Of a stretch of DNA of 64,000 bases, positions 47,203 to 55,493 are shown piece after piece. Below the pieces are notes generated by a model that was not told where the DNA came from, searched no databases, and saw only the letters and a program-made list of their open reading frames with translations. The DNA lies in contig CAZAUJ010000007.1 of the NCBI GenBank assembly GCA_964488355.1, forward strand, positions 1 through 64,000. Direction: 5' to 3'. The translations under genes were made by a program, and so were the position numbers. Positions within the stretch are counted from its first letter, which is position 1; each line of letters opens with the position of its first letter. The stretch comes from Thermoanaerobaculum sp964488355. GTDB lineage: Bacteria; Acidobacteriota; Thermoanaerobaculia; Thermoanaerobaculales; Thermoanaerobaculaceae.

Positions 47203-49116
47203 ATGGTACGCACACGTTTTGTGCTTTCGCTGGGAGTGCTGGCGGCGACGGTGGCGGCGCAAGAGGCAAACGTGCAGCTTTCCCTGGGTTACCAATGGGT
47301 AACCCTTTCCGGCAGTAACCAGACCTACCGCAGCCAGGTCGATGAGGATGACGGCCTGGTACTGGACCAACTGCGCCTGCGCCTGAACAAGGGGGAGCTT
47401 TACGACAGCTTGTTTCTTTCCGCCTCAGGCTTTGGCGGGGCCCCTTCGGGGCGCTTGTTTGTCTCGGCGCAAAAAGGCGGGCGCTACCGTCTGAGCCTGG
47501 GCTACCAACGGGCCCGTCTGGTTTCCAGCCTCCTGGATTTCGCCAACCCGCTGCAGGGAAAGGGGATCTTTCCCGGTCAACACCAACGGGACGGCCTCTT
47601 GGACGCGTTCAACCTCAACGTGGAGCTCTTCCCCAACAAAGCGGTCACCCCCATCTTCGCCTACAGCTATGCCCGCGAGCGTAGCCGCGGGACCACCACC
47701 ATTCATTTGGGACAAGACGAGTTTTTGCTGGCAGGGGGGAGCTTTGCCCGCAGCCACGACTTCCAGGCGGGGGTTGGGATTCACCTGGGTTTCCTGGATG
47801 CCACCCTTGTGCAGGGCTGGCGCAGCCAAAAGGGCTCCACCGGCTTTTCCCTCTTCCCCGGAGCGGGCGCGGGCAACAACTCGCGCCCCGTATTGGATCG
47901 CGATGTGCGCCTGTCCTCCTACAGCCGTACCACCAGCCTGGAAACGGACGCCCCGTACACCACCGCCACCGTGCGCGCACAACCCTGGCGTTTTCTGCGC
48001 CTTTCCGGTCGGTACCTGTGGCAGGACCCGGAGGCGCGTGACCGCGTGAGCGAGCAAGCGGCCGGCAGCCTGGCTTCCTTCAAGCTCCAGGGTTTCTTCC
48101 AGGGTCTAAGCGAAGCCGGCCTGGCCAAGGCTACCGCACCCAGTTGGCGCGGCGAGGGCCGGGTGGAGCTGGACTTGCCGGCGGGCTTCCTGCTTTCCGC
48201 AGGTTACAGCCAGCGGCATCGTGAGCTTTCCGGCTGGGCCCTGGTCCAGGACGTCTACCTGGCCGCTGTGGGTTTTTCTGGCGGCCAGCAGGCGGACGTC
48301 ACCAAGTTACTTTCCGCCCGCACCGCGCTGGAGCGCGACGAAAAGGAACGCCTTGGCACCCTCACGTCGCCGTCCTTCGGACCCATCAAGCTGTGGGCCA
48401 GCTTCGGCACCGTGGACCAGGAAGTGAGCGTTTCCCCTGATGCCAGCGAGATCGTGGTACCGGGCAATCAAGCAGGGCGCTTCCAGCGGCAGGTGGACCG
48501 TCTGGCCGCTGGTCTGGCGTTCAAGACCGGCCCCTTGGCCATCCACGCGGATTACCGGCAGGACGAGGCCGATCGGGTCATCCTGCGCACTGACGTCACT
48601 GAACTTGAGCGCTTGCGCGCCCGCGCCTCGCTGCAGCTTTCCTGGTTGGAGCTGGGCTTTGCCGGGGAGAAGGTGGATGCCAACAACCGCGTGCCCGGCA
48701 ACACCTACGACGTGGAAAGCAAGGACTGGACCGCGGAGGTACGGTTGGGCCCCTTCCAAGGTTTGGAGCTGCGCGGCGCCTACGGCCGGTTCCAAACCGA
48801 CTCGGCTATCCTGGTGCGTCGCCCGGAAACCTTCCAGGTGGAACCCTCCCTTTACGCCGAAGACGGCACCCTTAGGGAGGGCGGGGTGACCCTCCGGCAC
48901 GGTGGGCTGGCCGCAGAACTGGGCTACTCCCAGGTGGAAGCCAGTGGCAGTCGCGGCTACGACTTTTCGCGTGCTTTCGCCCGACTGGACGTGCCCCTGG
49001 CCCAGGGCCTGGGCCTGGGCTTCGAGGCAGCGGAGTACCAATACGAGCAGCCAGCGCTTTCCTTAGCTAATTACACCGCCAAGCGCTACCTTTTTCTGCT
49101 CCGCTACCAAAAGTAG
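47203..49116 (+). CDS. MtrB/PioB-type outer-membrane beta-barrel
   Basis: A 637-aa protein with signal peptide (MVRTRFVLSLGVLAATVAA) and alternating amphipathic strands throughout (LRLRLNKGELYDSLFLSASG, YRLSLGYQRARLVSSLLDFA, RYLFLLRYQK at the C terminus), as in the 26-28-strand porins MtrB and PioB that sheath the decaheme wire. No N-terminal CxxC is seen, which Shewanella MtrB has. The gene follows the MtrA-type cytochrome by nine bases and ends at a terminator. Confidence 0.88.
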   Translation: MVRTRFVLSLGVLAATVAAQEANVQLSLGYQWVTLSGSNQTYRSQVDEDDGLVLDQLRLRLNKGELYDSLFLSASGFGGAPSGRLFVSAQKGGRYRLSLGYQRARLVSSLLDFANPLQGKGIFPGQHQRDGLLDAFNLNVELFPNKAVTPIFAYSYARERSRGTTTIHLGQDEFLLAGGSFARSHDFQAGVGIHLGFLDATLVQGWRSQKGSTGFSLFPGAGAGNNSRPVLDRDVRLSSYSRTTSLETDAPYTTATVRAQPWRFLRLSGRYLWQDPEARDRVSEQAAGSLASFKLQGFFQGLSEAGLAKATAPSWRGEGRVELDLPAGFLLSAGYSQRHRELSGWALVQDVYLAAVGFSGGQQADVTKLLSARTALERDEKERLGTLTSPSFGPIKLWASFGTVDQEVSVSPDASEIVVPGNQAGRFQRQVDRLAAGLAFKTGPLAIHADYRQDEADRVILRTDVTELERLRARASLQLSWLELGFAGEKVDANNRVPGNTYDVESKDWTAEVRLGPFQGLELRGAYGRFQTDSAILVRRPETFQVEPSLYAEDGTLREGGVTLRHGGLAAELGYSQVEASGSRGYDFSRAFARLDVPLAQGLGLGFEAAEYQYEQPALSLANYTAKRYLFLLRYQK

Positions 49117-49140
49117 GGCCCCATCTTTGCTTCTTTAGTC

Positions 49141-49167
49141 AACCCGCGCCGAGAGCGCGGGTTTTTT
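49141..49167 (+). terminator. rho-independent terminator of the cytochrome operon
   Basis: AACCCGCGC, loop CGAGA, GCGCGGGTT and a T run. The rest of the gap to 49398 shows no gene. Confidence 0.93.
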
Positions 49168-49398
49168 GTGGCGGAAAAACGTTGGCCGCTCGCGAGCTGT
49201 CTTTCCCCTCACGTTTCGCCGAGGGCTGTGGGCCCTACTCTACTGCCCGAGCGGGCTAAGCTCAGCCTTCCCCGAACCTTGCCAGCAGCCAGGATAGAAG
49301 CTGCTCAGCTCACCGTGCGGGCGAATGGAGGCCTCCTCTTTTTGGCGACGTCGGCGGGGGCCAACGACCGGTGAGACGGTGCCCAGAACAAAAGGGGC

Positions 49399-49427
49399 TT
49401 GCCTGGCAGTGAGGAAGGCCTTAGACT
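49399..49427 (+). promoter_or_regulatory. promoter of the 259-aa membrane protein gene
   Basis: TTGCCT (49399-49404), 17-base spacer, TAGACT (49422-49427), 27 bases before ATG 49454. Confidence 0.5.
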
Positions 49428-49453
49428 GAAACCCAGAAAAAGGGAGGTGAACC

Positions 49454-50233
49454 ATGGCAAGCGCACCCCCGCCGGTTCCGCCGGCACCACCCGCAGCACC
49501 GGCCACCGTGGCGCCGCGAAAGAAAACCAGCCCCTGGGTGTGGGTAGCTGTCGGCTGCGGTGGGCTGCTGGTCATCATCACGCTGGTAATCGCGATTACT
49601 AGCTTGTGGGTTTTCAAGAAGGGCAAGGAGTTCGTGCACACGGCGGAGAAAAACCCGGCGGTGGCAGCCGCCAAGCTGATCGTCGCCGCCGACCCCGAGC
49701 TGGAGCTCGTAGAGGCGGATGAGGACTCAGGGACGGTGACCATCCGTAACAAGAAGACGGGTGAGACGCTCACCCTGGACGCGAAGGAGGTGCAGAAGGG
49801 CAAGCTGAGCTTCCACACGGACAAGGGCGAGGAGCTGCGCTTTGAAGGGGGCGAGCAGGAGGGGTCGTTCAAGATCTCCTCAAAAGAGGGCGAGCTGACT
49901 TTCGGCTCCAACCCATCCCTCCCTTCCTGGGTGCCGCTGCCCACAGGGGCCAAACCGGTGGGCGCGTTTGCTGCCAGCGGCGAAGGCGGGGAGCACGGAG
50001 GGGCCAGCTTCGAAAGCAACGAGAGCCCGGCAGATTTGCTCCGCTTTTACGAGACGGCTTTAAAGGGTGCGAAGTTTTCGCCTTCGGTGTCGCGCTTCGA
50101 GCAAGACGGCAAGGTGGTGGGCGGCCTGGTCAGCGGCGAACATGCGGACGGCCGCAAGCTTTCGGTGACGGTGGCCAGCGAGAAGGACAAGACCACGGTG
50201 GCACTGGCGTACGAGCGCCGGCGGTCTCAATGA
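49454..50233 (+). CDS. single-pass membrane protein with Pro-rich N terminus, unknown function
   Basis: The 259-aa product has a Pro/Ala-rich cytoplasmic N terminus (SAPPPVPPAPPAAPATVAPR), one membrane helix (VWVAVGCGGLLVIITLVIAI, about 29-50) and an extracytoplasmic part rich in Glu, Lys and Gly: a beta-like segment (GTVTIRNKKTGETLTLDAKE) and a C-terminal block that begins PSWVPLPTGAKPVGAF. The latter P-x-W-V-P-x-x-x-G-A pattern recurs in unnamed acidobacterial membrane proteins. ATG follows GGGAGGTGAACC. Its end overlaps the convergent ZIP gene by seven bases. No function can be given. Confidence 0.7.
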   Translation: MASAPPPVPPAPPAAPATVAPRKKTSPWVWVAVGCGGLLVIITLVIAITSLWVFKKGKEFVHTAEKNPAVAAAKLIVAADPELELVEADEDSGTVTIRNKKTGETLTLDAKEVQKGKLSFHTDKGEELRFEGGEQEGSFKISSKEGELTFGSNPSLPSWVPLPTGAKPVGAFAASGEGGEHGGASFESNESPADLLRFYETALKGAKFSPSVSRFEQDGKVVGGLVSGEHADGRKLSVTVASEKDKTTVALAYERRRSQ

Positions 50234-50964
50234 AGGAGCATGGCCACGGCCACCACCGCCGCCACACCCAAAGCGGTGGCTAGCACGTCGCGTTTGCGGC
50301 AGGTAGGTGTGCTTAGCGAGGGAATCAGGTCGCTGGCACCCAAGTAAAGGAAAAAGCCAGCGAGGCTCAGGAGGAGGACGCCTACCAGGCCCTCAGGAAC
50401 GGGCAGCAGGGAGCCGAGAACAAATCCCAGCACCAGCAGCAAGGCGTTGGCCAAAAGCAGGCGGGTGGCTTGCTTGGGCGGGTGGTGATGAGCTAACACC
50501 AGGGTCACGCTGGTCAGGCCGTCCCCCAGCTTGTGGGCCGACAAGGCCAGCGACACCGCCAAAGCAGCACTGAGGCTTTGGCGCGAAGCGGCGGCCAAGG
50601 CCACCCCGTCCAAAGCTGAGTGGACCAGCAATCCCAGGGCGCCGTGCAGGGCTAGGGGCGGGTGGACGTGTTCCTCGGGAGGGCAGCACTCCTCCATGCG
50701 GTGGGGATGGGGGTGGAGGATGTGCAGCTTGTCGGCGGCCATGGTGGCCACGAAGCTGGCCAGCACCACGGCCAGGGCTCGGTGGGGATCGCTGCTGGCG
50801 CCCAGGCCCTCAGGAATGAGCTCCCCCAACGCCAGACCCACCAGCGTGCCGGCAGAAAAGGCCAGGAAAAGGCGGCTTTCATTGCGAAAGCGCAGGGGCA
50901 GCCACCCCCCGGCGAGGGTGGCGGCGGCCACCGCCGCAAGCAGCGCCAAGCCCGGCCACGGCAC
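50227..50964 (-). CDS. ZIP-family metal transporter
   Basis: A 245-aa membrane protein with about eight helices. Helix 4 carries HSALDGVALAAASRQ and helix 5 AHKLGDGLTSV, the H-x-x-x-D-G and H-K-x-x-D-G metal-site patterns of ZIP proteins. A His-rich loop (HILHPHPHRMEECCPPEEHV, about 80-100) with paired Cys probably binds Zn2+ or Fe2+. Usual ZIP helix-5 motif is H-K-x-x-E; here Asp replaces Glu. GTG start at 50964, divergent from the S4-domain gene. Confidence 0.8.
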   Translation of the reverse strand: MPWPGLALLAAVAAATLAGGWLPLRFRNESRLFLAFSAGTLVGLALGELIPEGLGASSDPHRALAVVLASFVATMAADKLHILHPHPHRMEECCPPEEHVHPPLALHGALGLLVHSALDGVALAAASRQSLSAALAVSLALSAHKLGDGLTSVTLVLAHHHPPKQATRLLLANALLLVLGFVLGSLLPVPEGLVGVLLLSLAGFFLYLGASDLIPSLSTPTCRKRDVLATALGVAAVVAVAMLLH

Positions 50965-50996
50965 GGCCCATTCTAGCCTGCTGGCAAGGCCGCGCT

Positions 50997-51002
50997 TACA
51001 AT
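50997..51002 (+). promoter_or_regulatory. -10 box implying a leaderless transcript
   Basis: TACAAT ends seven bases before ATG 51009, so transcription would start at or next to the start codon. No ribosome site lies between. Confidence 0.4.
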
Positions 51003-51008
51003 GGGGCC

Positions 51009-51392
51009 ATGGCCGAGCGGGTGCGGTTGGATGTGTTTCTCGATGTGGCGTGTCTGGCCAAGAGCCGTTCGCACGCCAAGGAGCTGTGCGACGGGGGCAA
51101 GGTGGAGGTGAACGGCCAGCGGGCCAAGCCCCATCGCTTGGTGGGCCCGGGGGACCGCATCCGCCTGACTTTGGGCCCGGGACGCAGGAAGGAGGTAGTG
51201 GTAAAAGCGGTGCGGGATACCCATGTGGCTAAGGCTGAGGCCCGGACCCTCTACGAGGACGTGACCCCACCTCCCTCCCCGGAAGAGTTGGCGCTGCGGC
51301 GGTCAGCGCTTCCGCCCGCGCCTCCCAAGGGGCGGGGCCGTCCTGAAAAGCGGGACCGACGCCAGCTGGAGAAGCTGCGGGGAAGACTGTGA
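51009..51392 (+). CDS. S4-domain RNA-binding protein (HslR-like)
   Basis: The 127-aa product is an S4 domain (VRLDVFLDVACLAKSRSHAK, then ELCDGGKVEVNGQRAKPHRL and GDRIRLTLG) with a basic, Pro-rich tail (PPKGRGRPEKRDRRQLEKL). HslR-like proteins bind stalled 50S subunits with peptidyl-tRNA. It overlaps the AGPS-like gene start (GTGA), so an RNA-binding protein heads the lipid operon, probably by chance of arrangement. Confidence 0.85.
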   Translation: MAERVRLDVFLDVACLAKSRSHAKELCDGGKVEVNGQRAKPHRLVGPGDRIRLTLGPGRRKEVVVKAVRDTHVAKAEARTLYEDVTPPPSPEELALRRSALPPAPPKGRGRPEKRDRRQLEKLRGRL

Positions 51393-52969
51393 GGCAACGG
51401 CGGTTGGGGGGCTGGGGCTACGTGGGCGAGGAGAAGGCCCCACCCCCCGAAGCTTTTTCTTGGCTGCAGAAGCGGTTGGGTGGTGGACACGGCTTGCCCG
51501 AGGCCCGGCTGGAAGGCTTGCGCCTGCCCCGGCCGCAGAGCTTACCGCGCTTTGGCTTGGCGGTGGACAGGGGGGTGGAGGCGCGGCTGACCTGCAGCGT
51601 GGGTCAGAGCTTCCCCGACCTTTGGCAGCTCCGCACGGGCCAACTCAGCGCGTTTCCCGATGGTGTGCTGTACCCCAACTCGCCGGCGGAAGTGCACAGG
51701 GCACTGGCTGTGGCCGCCCGCCACGGGGTGGCGGTGGTAACCCGGGGAGGTGGTACCTCGGTGGTGGGGGGTGTGTCGGTACCGGCACATGCTGGCCCGC
51801 TGGTGGTGTTGAGCTTGGAGCGGCTTTCAGGTTTGGTTTCCTTGGACGGGCGCTCGGGTTTGGCCACGTTGCTGGCTGGCACTGTCGGGCCGGAGGTGGA
51901 AAGGGAGCTTTCGGCCAGCGGGTTTTGGCTCGGGCATGAGCCACAGTCCTTCCAGCTTTCCACTGTGGGGGGTTGGGTGGCCAGTCGCTCGGCTGGTCAA
52001 CGGTCCACGGGCGTGGGCAAGATCGAGGACCTGGTGGCGGGGTTGGAAGTGGCCACAGCCTCGGGTTTGTGGTTGCTGCCCCCGCAGCCGGCCAGCGCCA
52101 TGGGGCCCGAATGGCGCCGCCTTTGGTGCGGCAGCGAAGGCAAGCTGGGCGTGATCACCAGGGTGACCCTGCGCGTGCGGCCGCGCCGGGACCGGGACCC
52201 GGGCTTGGCCTTCCTCATGCCTTCCTTTGAGGTGGGCATGGAAGCCTGCCGCCAGCTGCTCCAGGCTGGCTTTGCCCCAGAGGTCTTACGCCTTGCCGAT
52301 GCAGAGGAGACCGCCTTTGCCCTTGGGCTGGCGCAGCTGGGGCGGCTGGCCAGGCTGGCGCGGGAACTCCTGTGCTCCTGGCGGCGTTTTGCCCACGGCG
52401 CGCTGTTGCTTGTGGGCTTTGGCAACTTGCCCGGGGCCAAGAGGGAGCTGGCAGGCCGACTGCAGCGCTTCGGAGGCTGGCCCTTAGGGCGCGGGCCCTG
52501 GGAGCTTTGGCGCAGGGAGCGCTTTACCCACCCCTACTTTCGCGACCATTTCTTAAGTGCGGGTTTCGGGGTGGACACCTTCGAAACCGCCGCACCCTGG
52601 TCTGCCTTGGAACGGATGTACCTGAGCGTGCGGGGTGCCTTGGCCGAAGTGGGGGATAGGTTGGGCCAAAGGGTGGTGGTCTTCTGCCACCTTTCCCACG
52701 CCTACCGCGACGGGGCTTGCTTGTACTTCACCTTCTTCTGGCCGCTGGTCCGGGGGCAAGGGTTGGAGCACTGGCAGCAATACAAGCACGCCTCGGTGGA
52801 GGCTATCTTGGCTGCCGGCGGTACGGTTTCCCACCACCACGGCGTGGGGCGCATGCACGCACCCTTCTGGCCCAGGGAAGTAGGGGAGGAGGCCGTGAGG
52901 GCTTGCCAGAGTTTGGCTCGGGCCTTGGACCCGCAGGGTATCCTCAACCCGGGGGTGTGGTGGCCGTAA
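51389..52969 (+). CDS. FAD-binding oxidase resembling alkyl-DHAP synthase (AGPS)
   Basis: The 526-aa product is a VAO/PCMH-type flavoprotein: PP-loop VTRGGGTSVVGGVS (about 112-126), second FAD segment STVGGWVASRSAGQRSTGVG, GSEGKLGVITRVTLRV and a late FCHLSHAYRDGACLYFTF. The C-terminal SHHHGVGRMHAPF is the His-rich active-site motif seen in alkyldihydroxyacetonephosphate synthases, which swap an acyl for an alkyl chain to make ether lipids. The N terminus (LGGWGYVGEEKAPP) also fits AGPS. It is followed within the same run by a G3P dehydrogenase and a lipid kinase, supporting a phospholipid role. A general lactate/glycolate oxidase is less likely. Confidence 0.8.
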   Translation: MRQRRLGGWGYVGEEKAPPPEAFSWLQKRLGGGHGLPEARLEGLRLPRPQSLPRFGLAVDRGVEARLTCSVGQSFPDLWQLRTGQLSAFPDGVLYPNSPAEVHRALAVAARHGVAVVTRGGGTSVVGGVSVPAHAGPLVVLSLERLSGLVSLDGRSGLATLLAGTVGPEVERELSASGFWLGHEPQSFQLSTVGGWVASRSAGQRSTGVGKIEDLVAGLEVATASGLWLLPPQPASAMGPEWRRLWCGSEGKLGVITRVTLRVRPRRDRDPGLAFLMPSFEVGMEACRQLLQAGFAPEVLRLADAEETAFALGLAQLGRLARLARELLCSWRRFAHGALLLVGFGNLPGAKRELAGRLQRFGGWPLGRGPWELWRRERFTHPYFRDHFLSAGFGVDTFETAAPWSALERMYLSVRGALAEVGDRLGQRVVVFCHLSHAYRDGACLYFTFFWPLVRGQGLEHWQQYKHASVEAILAAGGTVSHHHGVGRMHAPFWPREVGEEAVRACQSLARALDPQGILNPGVWWP

Positions 52970-54582
52970 CAAATCTTGCCAGCTCCCGCCAAGCCGCGTG
53001 GAATCGGCTGTTGGCGGGTGTGGATGTTTTGGTCATCGGCGGGGGCATCACCGGGGCGGGCATTTTCCACGAGGCCGCCCTCTTGGGTTTGAAGGTGGGC
53101 TTGGTGGAGCAGGCGGACTTCGCCAGCGGCAGCTCCTCCCGCTCGTCCAAGCTGATCCACGGGGGCTTGCGTTACCTTAAGCGCTTGCAGCTGCGAATAA
53201 CCCGCGCAGCCTGTCGGGAACGCGACCTGCTGGCCCTTTTGAACCCGCATGTGGTGCAGCCCATGCCTTTTCTGTACCCCGCCTTCAAGCACGACCCGAC
53301 CCCTGGCTGGCACGTGTCCTTGGGTCTGACCATGTACGACCACCTCACCCCTTTTTCCCACCGGCACCAGCACCTCAAGCGCAACCAGGTGAAAAAACTG
53401 GTGCCGATGCTGGCAACCAGGGGGCTGGAGTTTGGCTTGCTGTACGACGACTGTGTCGCCGACGATGCCCAGCTCACCTGGTCGGTGGTGCGGGCAGGCC
53501 AGCGGGCCGGCGGGGTGGCCCTCAACTACGCCCGAGTGGAGGAATTGGTGCGCGATCAGGCTGGGCAGGTTATGGGTGCCCGCGTGCGCGATGGGCTTAC
53601 CGGCCAGCTGCACGAGGTCCGTGCGAGTGTGGTGGTGAACGCCACCGGCGCCTGGTGCGACCAGCTCCGCCAGCTGCTGGGGGCGGTGCCCCCACGGGTC
53701 AAGCCTTCCCGCGGTTCGCACCTCCTGTTTCCCCGCCACCGCTTGCCCCTGCCGGTGGCGGTGACCGGGCTGTCGGCGGACGATGGGCGCCCGGTTTTTG
53801 CCGTGCCCCATCCCGAAGGTACGCTGGTGGGAACCACCGACGTGTTCCATCAGGGACCGCTGGAAAACCCTCGGCCCAGCATGGAGGAGGTCAGTTACCT
53901 GATGCGCTACGTGCAGCGCGCCTTTCCCCAAGCCCGCCTCTCTTTCCAGGACGTGTGCGGCAGCTTTGCCGGTGTGCGGCCCATCGTGGATAGGGCCGCA
54001 GCCACGCCGGCGGAGGCCAGCCGGGAGGAGGCGGTGTGGGTGGAGCACGGCATGGTGAGCACTGCCGGGGGGAAGCTCACCACCTACCGCGTCACCGCTG
54101 CCAAGGTGGTGAGGGAGGTGTTGGCGCTGCTACCTGAGTCGAGGCGCCCCCAGGTGCAAGAGCTGCCACTGGCCTCAGCGGTGCTACCGGATCGGGTGTC
54201 AGCCCAGGCCTTGGAAGCCCTTCTGGCCAGCGGCCTTTCCCCGGTGGTGGCCAGTGGCTTGTTGCGACGGCTGGGCGCGCAGGCTCTGGCTTTGGTGGCC
54301 GGCAGCCCTGCGGATCAGCTGGAGCCGCTGGAAGAGACCTTCGGCCTTTCGCTGGCTGAGGTTCGCTACCACCTGCGCTTTTCTGCGCTGGCGCGCCTTT
54401 CCGACCTGCTTCTGCGCCGTGTGCGGGTGGGCATGTGGCAGCCGCAGCAATGCTTGGCCTTGGCGGAAAAGCTGGAAGGGCTGGTGCGGCGGGAGGCGGG
54501 CTGGTCAGCGGACCGCTGGCAGCAGGAGTTGGAACTTTTGGACCGGGAGCGGCAGGCGTGGGCGCCGCCGGAGGGTGCATGA
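52960..54582 (+). CDS. glpD: glycerol-3-phosphate dehydrogenase, GlpD/GlpA type
   Basis: A 540-aa flavoprotein that oxidises glycerol-3-phosphate to DHAP. FAD motif VLVIGGGITGAGIFHEAALL, substrate motif SSRSSKLIHGGLRYL, and the C-terminal domain of GlpD (HLRFSALARLSDLLLRRVRV). GTG 52960 (or the adjacent GTG 52957) is taken as the start; both lie within the end of the AGPS-like gene. Supplying DHAP is exactly what an AGPS pathway needs, since DHAP acylation precedes the ether swap. Confidence 0.93.
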   Translation: MAVTNLASSRQAAWNRLLAGVDVLVIGGGITGAGIFHEAALLGLKVGLVEQADFASGSSSRSSKLIHGGLRYLKRLQLRITRAACRERDLLALLNPHVVQPMPFLYPAFKHDPTPGWHVSLGLTMYDHLTPFSHRHQHLKRNQVKKLVPMLATRGLEFGLLYDDCVADDAQLTWSVVRAGQRAGGVALNYARVEELVRDQAGQVMGARVRDGLTGQLHEVRASVVVNATGAWCDQLRQLLGAVPPRVKPSRGSHLLFPRHRLPLPVAVTGLSADDGRPVFAVPHPEGTLVGTTDVFHQGPLENPRPSMEEVSYLMRYVQRAFPQARLSFQDVCGSFAGVRPIVDRAAATPAEASREEAVWVEHGMVSTAGGKLTTYRVTAAKVVREVLALLPESRRPQVQELPLASAVLPDRVSAQALEALLASGLSPVVASGLLRRLGAQALALVAGSPADQLEPLEETFGLSLAEVRYHLRFSALARLSDLLLRRVRVGMWQPQQCLALAEKLEGLVRREAGWSADRWQQELELLDRERQAWAPPEGA

Positions 54583-55493
54583 CGGCGGTGGTGGTCAACC
54601 CGCAGGCAGGGGGGGGCCGCGCGGGTACGCGGTTTGCTCGCCTGCTACGCCAACGACCCCTGGTACCGGCGGAGGCAGTTTTCGTGCCCGAATCTCTTCC
54701 CCAACTGCACACGTTGGCGCGGCGACTGGCCGAGCAGGGCTGGCAGCGGTTAGTGGTGGTTGGAGGGGACGGCACCCTGCACCGCGTGGTCAACGCCCTC
54801 TACCAGGCTGGTGCCTTGTCGTCGGTGACCGTTGGGCTCGTGCCGGCGGGCACGGGCTCCGACTTGGCCCGGGCTTTGGGCTTACCGCGCAGCCTTGAGA
54901 CCTGCTGGCAGTTGGCGCTGACCACTCCGCCAAGGCCGCTGGATGCGGGCTTGATCACGGTTGGGTCAGAGGAGGTGGTCTTCGCCAACGTGGCCTCGGC
55001 GGGGCTCTCCGGCTTGGTGGACGAGCGGGTCAACGCCGATCCTGGCCGTGGGGCCCTGGCTTTCCTCCGAGCTACCTTGGCGGCGGTCAAAGCATTTCGG
55101 CCTCAACCCTGCCGGGTGTGGGTGGATGGAACCGAACTTTTTTCGGGAGAGGCGTTGCTGGTGGCCGTGGCCAACGGGTGCTGCTTCGGCAAGGGCATGC
55201 GCATCGCGCCCTTTGCGCGGACCGATGATGGCTTGCTGGAGGTGGTGGCGGTGGAGGCAGTGGCTGGCAAAGAGCTTCTGCGCCGGCTGCCCCGTGTTTA
55301 CTTGGGCCGGCACATGACCTTGCCCCAAGTGCGCTGGGCCCGCGGGCGGGAGGTGCGGCTGGATCCGGCTGGCCCCCTTCCGCCATTGGATGTGGACGGG
55401 GAGTGCTACCCTTCGGGCCCTCTACGGGCCAGGGTGCTGGCCGGGGCCTGGCAGGTGGCTGCGCCAGCTGTGAGCCCAGATCACGCGGGCTGA
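54579..55493 (+). CDS. diacylglycerol/lipid kinase family protein
   Basis: A 304-aa DAGK-catalytic protein of the DgkB/YegS type: VVNPQAGGGRAG, VVVGGDGTLHRVVNALY (GGDGT at residues 62-66), LVPAGTGSDLARALGLPRS and the C-terminal DVDGECYPSGP that shapes the nucleotide site. It phosphorylates diacylglycerol or a related lipid at the inner membrane. The ATG overlaps the glpD stop (ATGA). The end overlaps convergent ftcD by 13 bases. Confidence 0.92.
   Translation: MTAVVVNPQAGGGRAGTRFARLLRQRPLVPAEAVFVPESLPQLHTLARRLAEQGWQRLVVVGGDGTLHRVVNALYQAGALSSVTVGLVPAGTGSDLARALGLPRSLETCWQLALTTPPRPLDAGLITVGSEEVVFANVASAGLSGLVDERVNADPGRGALAFLRATLAAVKAFRPQPCRVWVDGTELFSGEALLVAVANGCCFGKGMRIAPFARTDDGLLEVVAVEAVAGKELLRRLPRVYLGRHMTLPQVRWARGREVRLDPAGPLPPLDVDGECYPSGPLRARVLAGAWQVAAPAVSPDHAG

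Noticed and set aside
49327..49343. GGAGGCCTCC followed by TCTTTTT, considered as a terminator
   Set aside because: The dyad has no loop; a realistic hairpin would have only three pairs.
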